Origin: Afifella pfennigii DSM 17143
GTDB taxonomy: Bacteria; Pseudomonadota; Alphaproteobacteria; Rhizobiales; Afifellaceae
DNA length: 60,292 nucleotides
NCBI RefSeq assembly: GCF_000688515.1
Contig: NZ_JHZK01000023.1
Location: 1-60,292, forward strand
Reading direction: 5' to 3'
Shown here: piece after piece, positions 7,578 to 15,394 of the stretch
How the letters are laid out: every line of letters begins with the position of its first letter
How positions within the stretch are numbered: position 1 is the first letter of the stretch
The notes under the pieces: model-generated
The model's database searches: none
What the model was told of the DNA's origin: nothing
The model's input: the letters and a program-made list of their open reading frames with translations, nothing else
Translations under genes and position numbers: made by a program

Positions 7578-8524
7578 TCCTCGATGCGTTTGCGGTTAGC
7601 TGCGATCCAGGCCTCGGCGACCTTGGCCGGCTCTGTCCTCTCCACCTCCACGGCATAGCTCATCTGCGTCGCATCCTGCGGCGTCAGGGTGATGCGCTCC
7701 AGGAAGGCGGCGATTTGGGGATGGGAGTCGGAAAGCGAGGCGGCATAGGCGATGTGGTAATGCGAGGCGTCCCAGGCGCTGCCGGCCTTGGATTTCGCCT
7801 GCCAGCTCGGATCGTCGGAGGCTGAGACCAGCGACCAGGTGGCGGGGTCGTGGGCCGGCTCGGCCAGGATGCGAATATCGTGCAGCTCGAAGACATGGTG
7901 CGGGCGGTAGCAATAGAAGACCACCGGCAGGCCTTGCGCGGCGGCGACGTCGATCGCGGCCATGGCCACCGCTTCCGGCCCCTCCAGGAGCGTCATGGTT
8001 TGATCGTAGCCATAGCTACGGGCGCGGACCTTCTCGATGCCGGTGGAGGACCAGCTCGGGGCGCCGATCCACATCTCGCCCTTGCCGTCGGCATTGGTGT
8101 CGAAGTGCTTGGCCATGGCCGGGTCGGCAAGGTCGGACACTTCGTCGATGCCGGTCGCTTGCGCGGTGGCGGCGGTGACGCAGACATTCTGCGCGGCGGC
8201 GACACCGTTCTCGCTCAGCCGCAGCGTGCCGTTGCGCCCGGCGTAACGGTCGACCGCGTCGTTGAGGTTCGGCAGCCATACCTCCGGGTGGATATGCATT
8301 TCCCCCTGGTCGATGCCGGCGAGGATGCCAAGCGTGCCGCGCTCCTCCAACTCGGCCTCCACCCCAAGCTCGGAGGTCAGAAGGGAGGCGATGATATTGG
8401 CCGTGACTTGCGCCGAGGGCCAGTGTGGAACGCCCACGACGACGTCGGCGGCACCTGCCGGTGCGGTGCCGGCCGCGAGCGCTGCGACGGCCAGAAAACG
8501 GCATGCATAGCGAGATAGGCGCAT
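7565..8524 (-). CDS. glycine betaine / quaternary amine ABC transporter substrate-binding protein
   Basis: A 319-residue OpuAC-family periplasmic binding protein. Residues 1-26 form a signal peptide (MRLSRY, hydrophobic core, cut near A-G-A-A-D). Family features are visible in order: HWPSAQVTANIIASLL, the E-L-E-E-R-G-T region, H-P-E-V-W-L-P-N, a D-T-N-A-D-G-K-G-E-M-W-I-G loop, and a C-terminal Y-H-I-A-Y-A segment. ATG 8524, preceded by GGAG, is chosen over an open frame that continues 165 codons upstream into non-conserved sequence. No ATPase or permease gene is nearby, so it must work with a distant transporter. Its 3' end overlaps the L,D-transpeptidase gene. Confidence 0.9.
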   Translation of the reverse strand: MRLSRYACRFLAVAALAAGTAPAGAADVVVGVPHWPSAQVTANIIASLLTSELGVEAELEERGTLGILAGIDQGEMHIHPEVWLPNLNDAVDRYAGRNGTLRLSENGVAAAQNVCVTAATAQATGIDEVSDLADPAMAKHFDTNADGKGEMWIGAPSWSSTGIEKVRARSYGYDQTMTLLEGPEAVAMAAIDVAAAQGLPVVFYCYRPHHVFELHDIRILAEPAHDPATWSLVSASDDPSWQAKSKAGSAWDASHYHIAYAASLSDSHPQIAAFLERITLTPQDATQMSYAVEVERTEPAKVAEAWIAANRKRIEEWTQ

Positions 8525-8732
8525 TCGTGTTGCTCCATCGACAATCACAGCTGTCGTTGCTTGGGCCGAAGGGATTCGGCGACCGCCGAGGTCGGGCGTT
8601 GATTCCGGTTCGCGAAGGTCGTCCGTCGCTCCGCCGGCGGGCCGGCGCGCATTCGGCGCGGCATCGTTCTGCGGCGAGAAACGGCTTGGCGCTTCATTTT
8701 CAAGGCCCCGGCACAGAATGGTGTCGCGGGCG

Positions 8733-9158
8733 TCACGGTATGCGCAGAACCTGGCCGGGGTAGATCTTGTCCGGATCGGACAGCATCGGACGGTTGGCCT
8801 CGAAAATCTCGGTGTAGCGAGCGCCGCTGCCGTAATGGACCTCGGCGATCTTCCACAAGGATTCGCCTTGCACCACGGTATGGAAGACAGGCTCGCGCGC
8901 CTGCGGCGCGGTGACCTCGGCCTCGACTTTGCCGATGCCTTCCACGTTTCCGGTGGCGAGGATGATCTTCTCCAGCGCTTCCTGACTGGAGGCGTTGCCG
9001 CGGATGATCGCCTTGTCACCCGTGACTTCGACTTGAATGTCCTCAGAGCCGAGATCGTAGCTGTCGATCTCCTTCTTCAGCGCTTCCGTTTTTTGCGCGT
9101 CATCGTCGCCGAAGCCGAGCTTGCGTCCCGCAGCCTTCACGAAGTCGAACAACTTCAT
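8733..9158 (-). CDS. kbp: BON-LysM protein, Kbp/YgaU-like
   Basis: A 141-residue protein matching E. coli Kbp (YgaU) in length and domain order: an N-terminal MKLFDFVKAAGRKLGFG helix, a BON domain at about 25-83, and a LysM domain at about 92-141 ending in the conserved I-F-E-A-N-R-P-M-L-S-D-P-D-K-I-Y-P-G-Q-V-L. Kbp is a cytoplasmic potassium-binding sensor induced under osmotic stress in E. coli; carrying that over is inference from family. A strong ribosome site (GGAGGCAAGGAAA) precedes ATG 9158. It lies upstream of the betaine-binding protein gene on the same strand, separated by about 210 bases. Confidence 0.88.
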   Translation of the reverse strand: MKLFDFVKAAGRKLGFGDDDAQKTEALKKEIDSYDLGSEDIQVEVTGDKAIIRGNASSQEALEKIILATGNVEGIGKVEAEVTAPQAREPVFHTVVQGESLWKIAEVHYGSGARYTEIFEANRPMLSDPDKIYPGQVLRIP

Positions 9159-10019
9159 TTTCCTTGCCTCCTATCAAAGATTTCCGGTCGTTGTCCGAAA
9201 GGCTCGGGCCTGTACCAGGCGGGGTGCAAACGTGACGACCGCTCCGCATCTCATCGATCTTCTCCGCAGCGACAAGCAGCCGAAGATTTCGTGTCGCCTT
9301 CGCAGCGCGCAATCTCCGGCGGGAGTTGATCGACAGAACTTTGATCTATTTGGCGCAAATGGTCGAGTTGTCCGTCAAATCTGGTGACCGGCCGCGCCCG
9401 ACGCAGAAAGAGCGCATAGCCGGCGAGCCGGGCCGGCGCTATCCGTATTGCGAAAGCGCCTTTGTCCGGTTTGCGAATCCCGCGCATGCGAAAGGCCAGA
9501 ATTTCGCAAGGATAAGTGTAGCAACGAAGGGTTGATAATACTTGTCGTCGGGCCGAACGCGGCCGGAGAGGCGGGCGGCCGACCCATCCCTCTCGTAGAT
9601 CACTTGCAGGGCGCGCGCGCCAATTGGTATTTTTCCTTCCAAACCAACAGCTTTTTGATGTTCGCGGGGCCGGTGAACTTTCGCGCGCGGGCGGGCGAAA
9701 AGACGCCATCCGATACGCGGGTGGGCTTGTTCTTGCGGCAAATATTCGCGCAGGGATTGCGTCCGGAGGCGAGCTGAGCCATAGGCAATTGCGAGGATGC
9801 CCACCGTTTCAACGCCGCCCGTCTCTCTTCGAGGTTGCGCGCGCCCGCAACATGGCGCCGCCGCCGGCTCGTGCCATGTCCTGCACTTTGGAGCCTGCCG
9901 GGCCGGGTGGCGCCCACCATGCCGTGCGGTTGCGCCTGCCTGGCGGCTTCGGACGAGGCGAGGGGATGGGGCGCGCATATTACCGCTCGACAACGGCCAA
10001 TTGAGGGAAGCTTGAGGAG
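9159..10019. other. 861-base intergenic region without a convincing gene
   Basis: Several open frames occur on both strands here, but all are arginine/proline-rich in the way chance frames in GC-rich DNA are, they overlap one another, and none resembles a known family. The region separates the divergent Kbp-like and aldo/keto reductase genes and so must hold their promoters. Short AT-richer stretches occur around 9320-9375 and 9520-9545. I could not identify a terminator, tRNA or riboswitch. Confidence 0.5.
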
Positions 10020-11030
10020 ATGCAGCAGCGCAAGCTCGGACCTTACACCGTCTCCGCCATCGGTCTTGGTTGCATGGGCCTTTCCCACGGCTACGGGATT
10101 GCGCCGGAGCGCAAGCGGGCGGAGCGTCTGCTCAACCGGGCCCTGGAGCGCGGCTATACCTTTCTCGATACCGCTGCGGTCTACGGCGCCGGCGCCAATG
10201 AGACACTTATCGGCGAAGTGCTCGGCAAAAGACGCGATGAATTCGTGCTGGCAACCAAATGCGGGCTTCGTCGCGACGGGGAGGGAAGGCGGGTCATCGA
10301 CGGGCGGCCGACAAGCCTAAAACGCAGCTGCGAGGAGAGCCTGAAGCGGCTGAAGACGGAGGCGATCGACCTTTGCTACCTGCACCGTCTCGACAAGCGT
10401 GTGCCGATCGAGGATTCCGTCGGCGCGCTCGGCGAGCTGGTGGAGGCCGGCAAGGTCAAGAGCATCGGGCTTTCGGAGGTCTCCGTGCCGACGCTGATCA
10501 GGGCCCATGCGGTTCACCCCATCAGCGCCGTGCAGAGCGAATACTCGCTGTGGACGCGTAATCCGGAGATCGCCATGTTGGCGGCCTGCCGGCAGCTGGA
10601 CATCACCTTCGTCGCCTTCGCGCCGCTCGGCCGGGCGTTTCTCACCGGCACGCTGCGCGACCCGACCCGCCTTGTCGACGACGATCTGCGCCGCACCATG
10701 CCGCGCTTCCGACCGGAGAATTTCTTCCTCAATCTGGACCTGGTCGACAGGCTCGTGGAGATCGCCGGAGACGTCGGCTGCAGCCCGGCCCAACTGGCGC
10801 TCGCCTGGCTTCTGGGCAAGGGCGACGACATCGTGCCGATCCCTGGAACCACCGACGAAGCGCATCTGGCGGAAAACGCCGCAGCGGTGGACTTGCAGGT
10901 GCCGCCCGGCACGTTCGCGCGGCTCGATCGTCTTATCAACGAGACGACGGTAGCGGGAGAGCGTTACGCACCCCATATCCAGATGCAGTTGGACACGGAG
11001 GAATTCGGCCCCCCACCCGTGCGTTTGTGA
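10020..11030 (+). CDS. aldo/keto reductase
   Basis: A 336-residue (beta/alpha)8 NADPH-dependent oxidoreductase of the YajO/Tas-like AKR group. The catalytic tetrad is visible: Asp50 and Tyr55 in T-F-L-D-T-A-A-V-Y-G, Lys80 in LATKCG and His122 in C-Y-L-H. The cofactor-binding C-terminal segment with I-V-P-I-P-G-T is present near residue 280. A GAGGAG sequence directly precedes ATG 10020. Members reduce varied aldehydes and ketones, so the substrate is not predictable. The following gene is a MarR-type regulator, which may control it. Confidence 0.9.
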   Translation: MQQRKLGPYTVSAIGLGCMGLSHGYGIAPERKRAERLLNRALERGYTFLDTAAVYGAGANETLIGEVLGKRRDEFVLATKCGLRRDGEGRRVIDGRPTSLKRSCEESLKRLKTEAIDLCYLHRLDKRVPIEDSVGALGELVEAGKVKSIGLSEVSVPTLIRAHAVHPISAVQSEYSLWTRNPEIAMLAACRQLDITFVAFAPLGRAFLTGTLRDPTRLVDDDLRRTMPRFRPENFFLNLDLVDRLVEIAGDVGCSPAQLALAWLLGKGDDIVPIPGTTDEAHLAENAAAVDLQVPPGTFARLDRLINETTVAGERYAPHIQMQLDTEEFGPPPVRL

Positions 11031-11059
11031 TGGGGGCCGTGTATTTGCCGGACTTGTTG

Positions 11060-11072
11060 ATTGTCTGACAAT
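11060..11072. promoter_or_regulatory. perfect palindrome, candidate operator for the MarR-type regulator
   Basis: ATTGTC-T-GACAAT is a perfect inverted repeat with six-base arms around one base. It sits 45 bases before the likely ATG (11118) of the MarR-family gene in a locally AT-rich stretch, a position typical of an autoregulatory operator. The same bases contain the TTG that would be an alternative upstream start. Function is inferred from symmetry and place only. Confidence 0.5.
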
Positions 11073-11117
11073 TTATTCGGTAGTATTCGGATCGTCGGCA
11101 AGCACTGGACTGGCAGC

Positions 11118-11641
11118 ATGGGAGCAGGCATGGCCGCCGGGCCGCATGTCAGAACCGAGCGCGATGGCGCAGTATCCCGGCGGTCGGAGCAGGCTCTCGA
11201 TCTCAACGGCTACGCGCCGGTCCATCTCATCAATATCGGCAACAAGATCGCCAGCGTGGCCTCCGCCTATTATCGGCCTCGCTTCGGCGTCGGCATCACC
11301 GATCTGCGCATCATGGCGCTGCTCGGCGGCCAGCCTTGGATCGCGCCGCGGCAGATCAGCGAGCTCACGAGTCTCGACAAGGGCGCCGTCAGTCGCGCCG
11401 TGCACAGCATGCGTCGGCGCGGGCTGGTGGAAGTGCGCTCCGGGGCCGGAGATCACCAGCGCCAAAGCGTCGCCCTGACCCCCCCGGGCTCGCGCTGCAT
11501 GACGAGATCATGCCGGTATTGCGCGAGCGCGAGAAAGTCCTGCTGGAATGCCTGGAGGAGGCGCAACGCCGCTCGTTGATCGACCTTCTTGTGCGCCTGG
11601 AGGCGGCGCTGGAGGAAGACCTCGAAGTGCTGGACGAGTGA
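11118..11641 (+). pseudogene. MarR-family transcriptional regulator with a frameshift at a C7 tract
   Basis: The first frame (ATG 11118; TTG 11061 is an alternative) encodes a MarR winged helix: P-V-H-L-I-N-I-G-N-K-I-A-S, then Y-Y-R-P-R-F-G-V-G-I-T-D-L-R-I-M-A-L-L, Q-I-S-E-L-T-S-L-D-K-G-A-V-S-R, R-R-G-L-V and the wing ending L-T-P-P-G. At seven consecutive Cs near 11479-11485 the family match leaves this frame and continues in another as G-L-A-L-H-D-E-I-M-P-V-L-R-E-R-E-K and an acidic C-terminal helix ending at 11641. Eight Cs would restore one ORF. This is either a sequencing or assembly error in the homopolymer, a true null allele or a phase-variable switch. Confidence 0.75.
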
Positions 11642-11798
11642 AGCTGCGGCGCATTTGATGTCGCGCGGTGCCGCTATCGGCCAATCGGGCCGGGCGCCGC
11701 TCCGGCACAAGCGCGATAGCGGGCTCTGATCCCGGCGGGCCAGAACGCATGCCCAAAGGGTGGTGGCCGGGCAAGCCAAGTCGCGGGAGATGCCGCCG

Positions 11799-12383
11799 AT
11801 GTACCGTCTTCGCCTTTGGTCCGTGCGGCATGCCCGCGGCCTGGAGCGGCTCTACAAATGGGTGGAGGGCACCATGGTGGCTCTCGACCCCCTCTTCGCG
11901 CGCATCGGCTATGCGCGCGTGGAACGGCCCGTTGCGGTGCTGGAGAGCGGCGTGAAGGGACTTCTCTTCGATTGCGAGATGTGTGGCCAGTGCGTGCTTT
12001 CCTCCACCGGCATGTCCTGTCCGATGAACTGTCCGAAGCAGCTGCGCAACGGTCCGTGCGGCGGCGTGCGGCCGGGCGGCTTCTGCGAGGTCAAGCCGTG
12101 GATGCGCTGCGTCTGGGTGGACGCCTGGGACGGGGCGCAACGGATGCGCAACGGCGCCTGGATCAGCGAGGTGCTGCCGCCGGTCGACCGCTCCTTGAAG
12201 GGCTCGTCCTCCTGGCTGCGTGTCGCTCGCGAGAAGGCGGCGGAGCGGCGCCATAGCGAGACCAAGAGCCGGGCGAGGCGGATCGTCGCCAAGGCCTTCG
12301 CCGGCGCGCGGCGCAACGAGCCGGCCTCTGCGCCGCTGGCGGAGGAGCCGCCGAGCGCCGTCAACCGCGAGGCGCAGCCATGA
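11799..12383 (+). CDS. methylenetetrahydrofolate reductase C-terminal-domain protein (cysteine-rich partner)
   Basis: The protein of about 194 residues belongs to the MTHFR_C (PF12225) family of small cysteine-rich partners of short MetF-type reductases. The cysteine motif is clear: C-E-M-C-G-Q-C, then G-M-S-C-P-M-N-C-P-K and R-N-G-P-C-G-G, followed by G-F-C-E-V and M-R-C-V-W; these probably bind an iron-sulfur cluster or zinc. The C-terminal 70 residues are basic and poorly conserved. I chose ATG 11799 because similarity starts there; ATGs at 11760 and 11790 are in frame. The stop overlaps the start of the next gene by four bases (ATGA), so the two are coupled. Confidence 0.85.
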   Translation: MYRLRLWSVRHARGLERLYKWVEGTMVALDPLFARIGYARVERPVAVLESGVKGLLFDCEMCGQCVLSSTGMSCPMNCPKQLRNGPCGGVRPGGFCEVKPWMRCVWVDAWDGAQRMRNGAWISEVLPPVDRSLKGSSSWLRVAREKAAERRHSETKSRARRIVAKAFAGARRNEPASAPLAEEPPSAVNREAQP

Positions 12384-13399
12384 GCGCCGATGCACAGGGA
12401 CATCAGGCCGGGCTCAACGCCTACGAGGCCCCGCCGCCCGGCCATTCCTCCGGAAGCCGGCTGGAGCGCGTCCTGCGCCAGGGCCGGTTTGCCGTGACGG
12501 CTGAGCTCAACCCGCCGGACTCGGCCGATCCGGAGGATGTTTTCGAAGCCGCTCGCCCGCTGGCGGAAGTCGTCGACGCCATCAATGCCACCGATGCCTC
12601 CGGCGCCAATTGCCATATGTCGTCGATCGGCATCTGCTCGCTGCTGACGCGCGCCGGCTACGGCACGATCTATCAGATATCCTGCCGCGACCGGAACCGC
12701 ATCGCCATCCAGGGCGACGCGCTCGGCGCGGCGGCGATGGGGGTGCGCAACGTCCTGTGCCTGACCGGGGACGGCGTGGGCGTCGGCGACCAGCCGGGCG
12801 CCAAGCCGGTCTTCGACCTTGATTCGGTGTCGCTGCTGCGGGCCCTGAAGACCATGCGCGACGAGGGCGTGTTCCTGTCCGGGCGCAAGATCACCCGCCC
12901 GCCGCCTCTGTTCCTCGGCGCGGCGGAAAATCCTTGCGTGACGCCGGTCGAATGGCGGCCGGATCGGCTGAAGAAGAAGATCGAGGCGGGGGCGGAGTAC
13001 ATCCAGACCAACTATATTTTCGACATGCCTCAGTTCGAGGCCTTCATGGCGCGGGTGCGCGATCTGGGGCTGCACGAAAAGGTCTTCATCCTGGCCGGCG
13101 TCGGCCCGCTCGCCTCGGCGCGGGCGGCGCGGTGGATGCGTTCCAACGTGCCGGGCATCCATATCCCCGAACACGTCATCGAGCGGCTGGAGAAGGCGGA
13201 CAAGCCGGGCGAGGAGGGCAAGAGGCTGTGCGTCGAGCTCATCCAGCAGATCCGCGAGATCAAGGGCATCGCCGGCGTGCATGTGATGGCCTACCGGCGC
13301 GAGCATCAGGTCTCGGAGATCATCATGGAATCGGGCGTCTTGGCCGGGAGGCGGCCGGTGGCGCGGCGGCAGAGGGCGGCCGCGCCCGCCAAGGCCTGA
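12380..13399 (+). CDS. methylenetetrahydrofolate reductase (MetF family)
   Basis: A 339-residue TIM-barrel flavoprotein of the MTHFR family, reducing 5,10-methylene-THF to 5-methyl-THF or the reverse in C1 catabolism. Recognisable segments include F-A-V-T-A-E-L-N-P-P-D near residue 40, INATDASGANCHMSS, the N-V-L-C-L-T-G-D-G motif, and G-A-E-Y-I-Q-T-N. It differs from classical E. coli MetF and pairs with the cysteine-rich protein encoded directly upstream with a four-base overlap. In alphaproteobacteria such pairs are often tied to methyl-group catabolism; no methyltransferase genes are visible here to support that. Confidence 0.88.
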   Translation: MSADAQGHQAGLNAYEAPPPGHSSGSRLERVLRQGRFAVTAELNPPDSADPEDVFEAARPLAEVVDAINATDASGANCHMSSIGICSLLTRAGYGTIYQISCRDRNRIAIQGDALGAAAMGVRNVLCLTGDGVGVGDQPGAKPVFDLDSVSLLRALKTMRDEGVFLSGRKITRPPPLFLGAAENPCVTPVEWRPDRLKKKIEAGAEYIQTNYIFDMPQFEAFMARVRDLGLHEKVFILAGVGPLASARAARWMRSNVPGIHIPEHVIERLEKADKPGEEGKRLCVELIQQIREIKGIAGVHVMAYRREHQVSEIIMESGVLAGRRPVARRQRAAAPAKA

Positions 13400-13776
13400 C
13401 GACCGCTCGCCGCCGGCAAGGGGCGGATCGAGACAGGCTCAATCGGCGAAAGGATTGCGGCGAAAGGATTGCGGCGAAAGGATCGCCATAAGCGGACATT
13501 CTGGATCCCGAGGCGCCCGCCGGTCCGGACCGGCGAGGGGCATGGGGGCTTGGGTCCGGGGCGATGGATTCGCCGCGACCGCCGGGCGCCTCAAGACCTC
13601 GCGAGGGTTTCGCGGCGGAGCTTGCCTCCGCCCATGTGCCATAGCGTGTCTTGAAGGCCGGCGGCTGTGCTATCGCGCACAAGACGGCCGGGCAGCCTGG
13701 GCGAGCGGGCGGCCAACCGCCCAGCCGCCATGACGCCCGGCGAACGAAAGGCGCGGCGTGTCGGTGCGAGCGGCCT
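13400..13776. other. 377-base region between convergent MTHFR and rpoH genes
   Basis: No gene is apparent. It holds the 14-base tandem repeat at 13445-13486 and a GC-rich hairpin at 13707-13722 (GGGCGG, four-base loop, CCGCCC) without a T-tract. Open frames across it are chance frames in other directions. It lies at the 3' ends of both neighbours, so it probably contains their transcription end points. Confidence 0.5.
13445..13486. repeat. 14-base tandem repeat, three copies
   Basis: The unit GGCGAAAGGATTGC occurs at 13445, 13459 and 13473; the third copy differs by one base (ATCGC instead of ATTGC). The copies are directly adjacent, with no spacer, just after the MTHFR stop codon. It is a short direct repeat, possibly length-variable between strains. 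Confidence 0.9.
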
Positions 13777-14637
13777 TCAGGCCATATATGTGCGGTTCTC
13801 TTCGGTGAGGGCGGTGCGCAGCTTCTCCAGCGCCCGGCTCTCGATCTGGCGCACGCGCTCCTTGGAGATGCCGAGCTCCTGGCCGAGCGCTTCCAGCGTG
13901 GCGCCCTCGTCTTCCAGGCGGCGCCGCTTGACGATTTTCAATTCGCGCTCGTTGAGGACGCTGAGCGCCGAATAGAGCCAGCCCGACCAACGCTCCCCGT
14001 CGATATGCTCGCCGACGGTCTCGTCCTGCAGCGGCGCGTCGGAGGCGATGAAGTCCTGCCGGTCGGCGCTGGAGCCGTCGGATTCGATAATCGGCGCATT
14101 CAGCGAGGTGTCTGGGCCGGAAAGACGCGAATCCATGAGAGCGACGTCGGCGGTGGAGACGCCGATCGCCTGGGCGATCTGGTCGTAGAGCTCGGGCGCG
14201 TCGAGCGTTTCGGAGCCGCGCGACAGACGCGCCCGCAAGCGCCGCAGATTGAAGAAGAGGGATTTCTGCGCCGAGGAGGTGCCGCCGCGCACGATCGACC
14301 AATTGCGCAGGATGTGGTCCTGGATGGAGGCGCGAATCCACCAGGTGGCGTAGGTGGAGAAGCGCACCTCGCGCTCCGGCTCGAAGCGCGCGGCCGCCTC
14401 CAGAAGGCCGACATGGCCTTCCTGGATGAGGTCGTTCATCGACAGGCCGAAATGGCGAAAGCGCGCCGCGATGGAGATGACCAGCCGCATATGCGCCGAG
14501 GTCAGCCGGTGCAGCGCCTGCTGGTCTTTTCTTTCCTTCCAGGCGATCGCCAGGTCGCGTTCTTCGTCGCGTTCGAGGTAAGGCGCCTTCATGGCCGCCC
14601 TGACAATCTGGCGTCGTGAGATGTTGGAATCGCTCAT
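13777..14637 (-). CDS. rpoH: heat-shock sigma factor RpoH (sigma-32), RpoH2-type
   Basis: A 286-residue sigma-70 family factor. Region 2 is seen at about 47-110 (A-H-M-R-L-V-I-S-I-A-A-R-F, D-L-I-Q-E-G-H-V-G-L, F-S-T-Y-A-T-W-W-I-R), the RpoH box Q-K-S-L-F-F-N-L-R at 124-132 identifies sigma-32 rather than other sigma factors, and region 4 with L-G-I-S-K-E-R-V-R-Q-I-E is near residue 255. Rhizobiales usually carry two or more RpoH proteins; the region and sequence are closer to my recollection of the RpoH2 type. It would direct RNA polymerase to chaperone and protease genes such as the clpB gene further along this window. Confidence 0.93.
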   Translation of the reverse strand: MSDSNISRRQIVRAAMKAPYLERDEERDLAIAWKERKDQQALHRLTSAHMRLVISIAARFRHFGLSMNDLIQEGHVGLLEAAARFEPEREVRFSTYATWWIRASIQDHILRNWSIVRGGTSSAQKSLFFNLRRLRARLSRGSETLDAPELYDQIAQAIGVSTADVALMDSRLSGPDTSLNAPIIESDGSSADRQDFIASDAPLQDETVGEHIDGERWSGWLYSALSVLNERELKIVKRRRLEDEGATLEALGQELGISKERVRQIESRALEKLRTALTEENRTYMA

Positions 14638-14694
14638 GCCAACCTTCCCGCCTTTGACGTCCTTACGAGGCCATCCGTAGGAGGCTCGCGTTAC

Positions 14695-14723
14695 CTTATA
14701 AGCCTTCTAAACACGGATGCGAA
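14695..14723 (-). promoter_or_regulatory. candidate sigma-70 type promoter of rpoH
   Basis: On the minus strand TTCGCA (14718-14723) is followed after exactly 17 bases by TATAAG (14695-14700). The -10 element matches five of six consensus bases, the -35 element four of six. It would give a 5' leader of about 50 bases before ATG 14637, which has a GGAAGG-like ribosome site. Confidence 0.4.
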
Positions 14724-14735
14724 CTCCAAATACAC

Positions 14736-14760
14736 AAAAACCCGGCCAATGGCCGGGTTC
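14736..14760 (-). terminator. intrinsic terminator of carD
   Basis: The sequence AACCCGGCC-AAT-GGCCGGGTT (14739-14759) forms a nine-base-pair hairpin. Read on the minus strand it is followed by a run of Ts (the A-run at 14736-14740), so it ends transcription leaving carD and insulates rpoH downstream. Confidence 0.85.
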
Positions 14761-14827
14761 CCGTGTTCACGAATGCGTTTACGTGATTGTGATGACTGGG
14801 CCGTCTTTCTGCCCATTCAGGCGCGGC

Positions 14828-15394
14828 TCAGGCAGCTTCCTCGCGCGGCTCCTCTTCCTCCTGCTGGGCGCGGCGGCGCTTAGGGCTTGCTTCGATCAGC
14901 TTTTCGATCTTGCGCTGCGCCTCGCTTTCGGAGGTCTTCTCTACCGCCGCGACCTCGCGCGCCATACGGTCGATGGCGGCCTCGTAGAGCTGGCGCTCCG
15001 AATAGGAGGGCTCGGGCTGCGCGTCGGAGCGGTAGAGGTCGCGGACCACTTCGGCGATGGAGATAAGATCGCCGGAATTGATCTTGGCCTCGTATTCCTG
15101 GGCGCGGCGGCTCCACATGGTGCGCTTGACGCGGGCGCGACCCTTGACGGTCTCCAGGGCCTTGGCGACGGTCGCCTCGTCGGCCAGCTTGCGCATGCCG
15201 ACGGACGCGGCTTTGGCGACGGGAACGCGCAAGGTCATCTTGTCCTTGTCGAAGTCGATGACGAAGAGCTCGAGCTTCATGCCCGCCACTTCCTGCGTCT
15301 CCACATCCACGATGCGGCCGACGCCATGGGCCGGGTAAACGATGTTCTCGTTGGTGCGAAAGCCCTGGCGCTTCACCGTCTTCTTTGTTGTCAT
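14828..15394 (-). CDS. carD: CarD-family transcriptional regulator
   Basis: A 188-residue RNA-polymerase-binding regulator. The N-terminal Tudor-like RNAP interaction domain contains N-I-V-Y-P-A-H-G-V-G-R-I, the family's best-known motif, at about residues 16-28; the middle has K-R-T-M-W-S-R-R-A-Q-E-Y and the helical DNA-binding half with D-L-Y-R and S-Y-S-E-R-Q-L-Y-E-A-A. The last 30 residues are charged and low in complexity (EEEEPREE). CarD stabilises open promoter complexes at rRNA and other promoters. Gene symbol is by family. It has its own promoter and terminator, so it is a single-gene unit between rpoH and fdxA. Confidence 0.93.
   Translation of the reverse strand: MTTKKTVKRQGFRTNENIVYPAHGVGRIVDVETQEVAGMKLELFVIDFDKDKMTLRVPVAKAASVGMRKLADEATVAKALETVKGRARVKRTMWSRRAQEYEAKINSGDLISIAEVVRDLYRSDAQPEPSYSERQLYEAAIDRMAREVAAVEKTSESEAQRKIEKLIEASPKRRRAQQEEEEPREEAA

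Noticed and set aside
8525-9019. 165-codon N-terminal extension of the betaine-binding protein frame
   Set aside because: It overlaps the Kbp-like gene and precedes a perfect signal peptide with its own ribosome site.
9600-10088. 162-codon minus-strand frame in the gap before the aldo/keto reductase
   Set aside because: It overlaps the start of the reductase, is Arg/Ala-rich and matches nothing I recognise.
13445-13486. CRISPR array
   Set aside because: The repeats are 14 bases and directly adjacent, with no spacers.
13707-13722. Terminator between MTHFR and rpoH
   Set aside because: The hairpin has no T-run on either strand.
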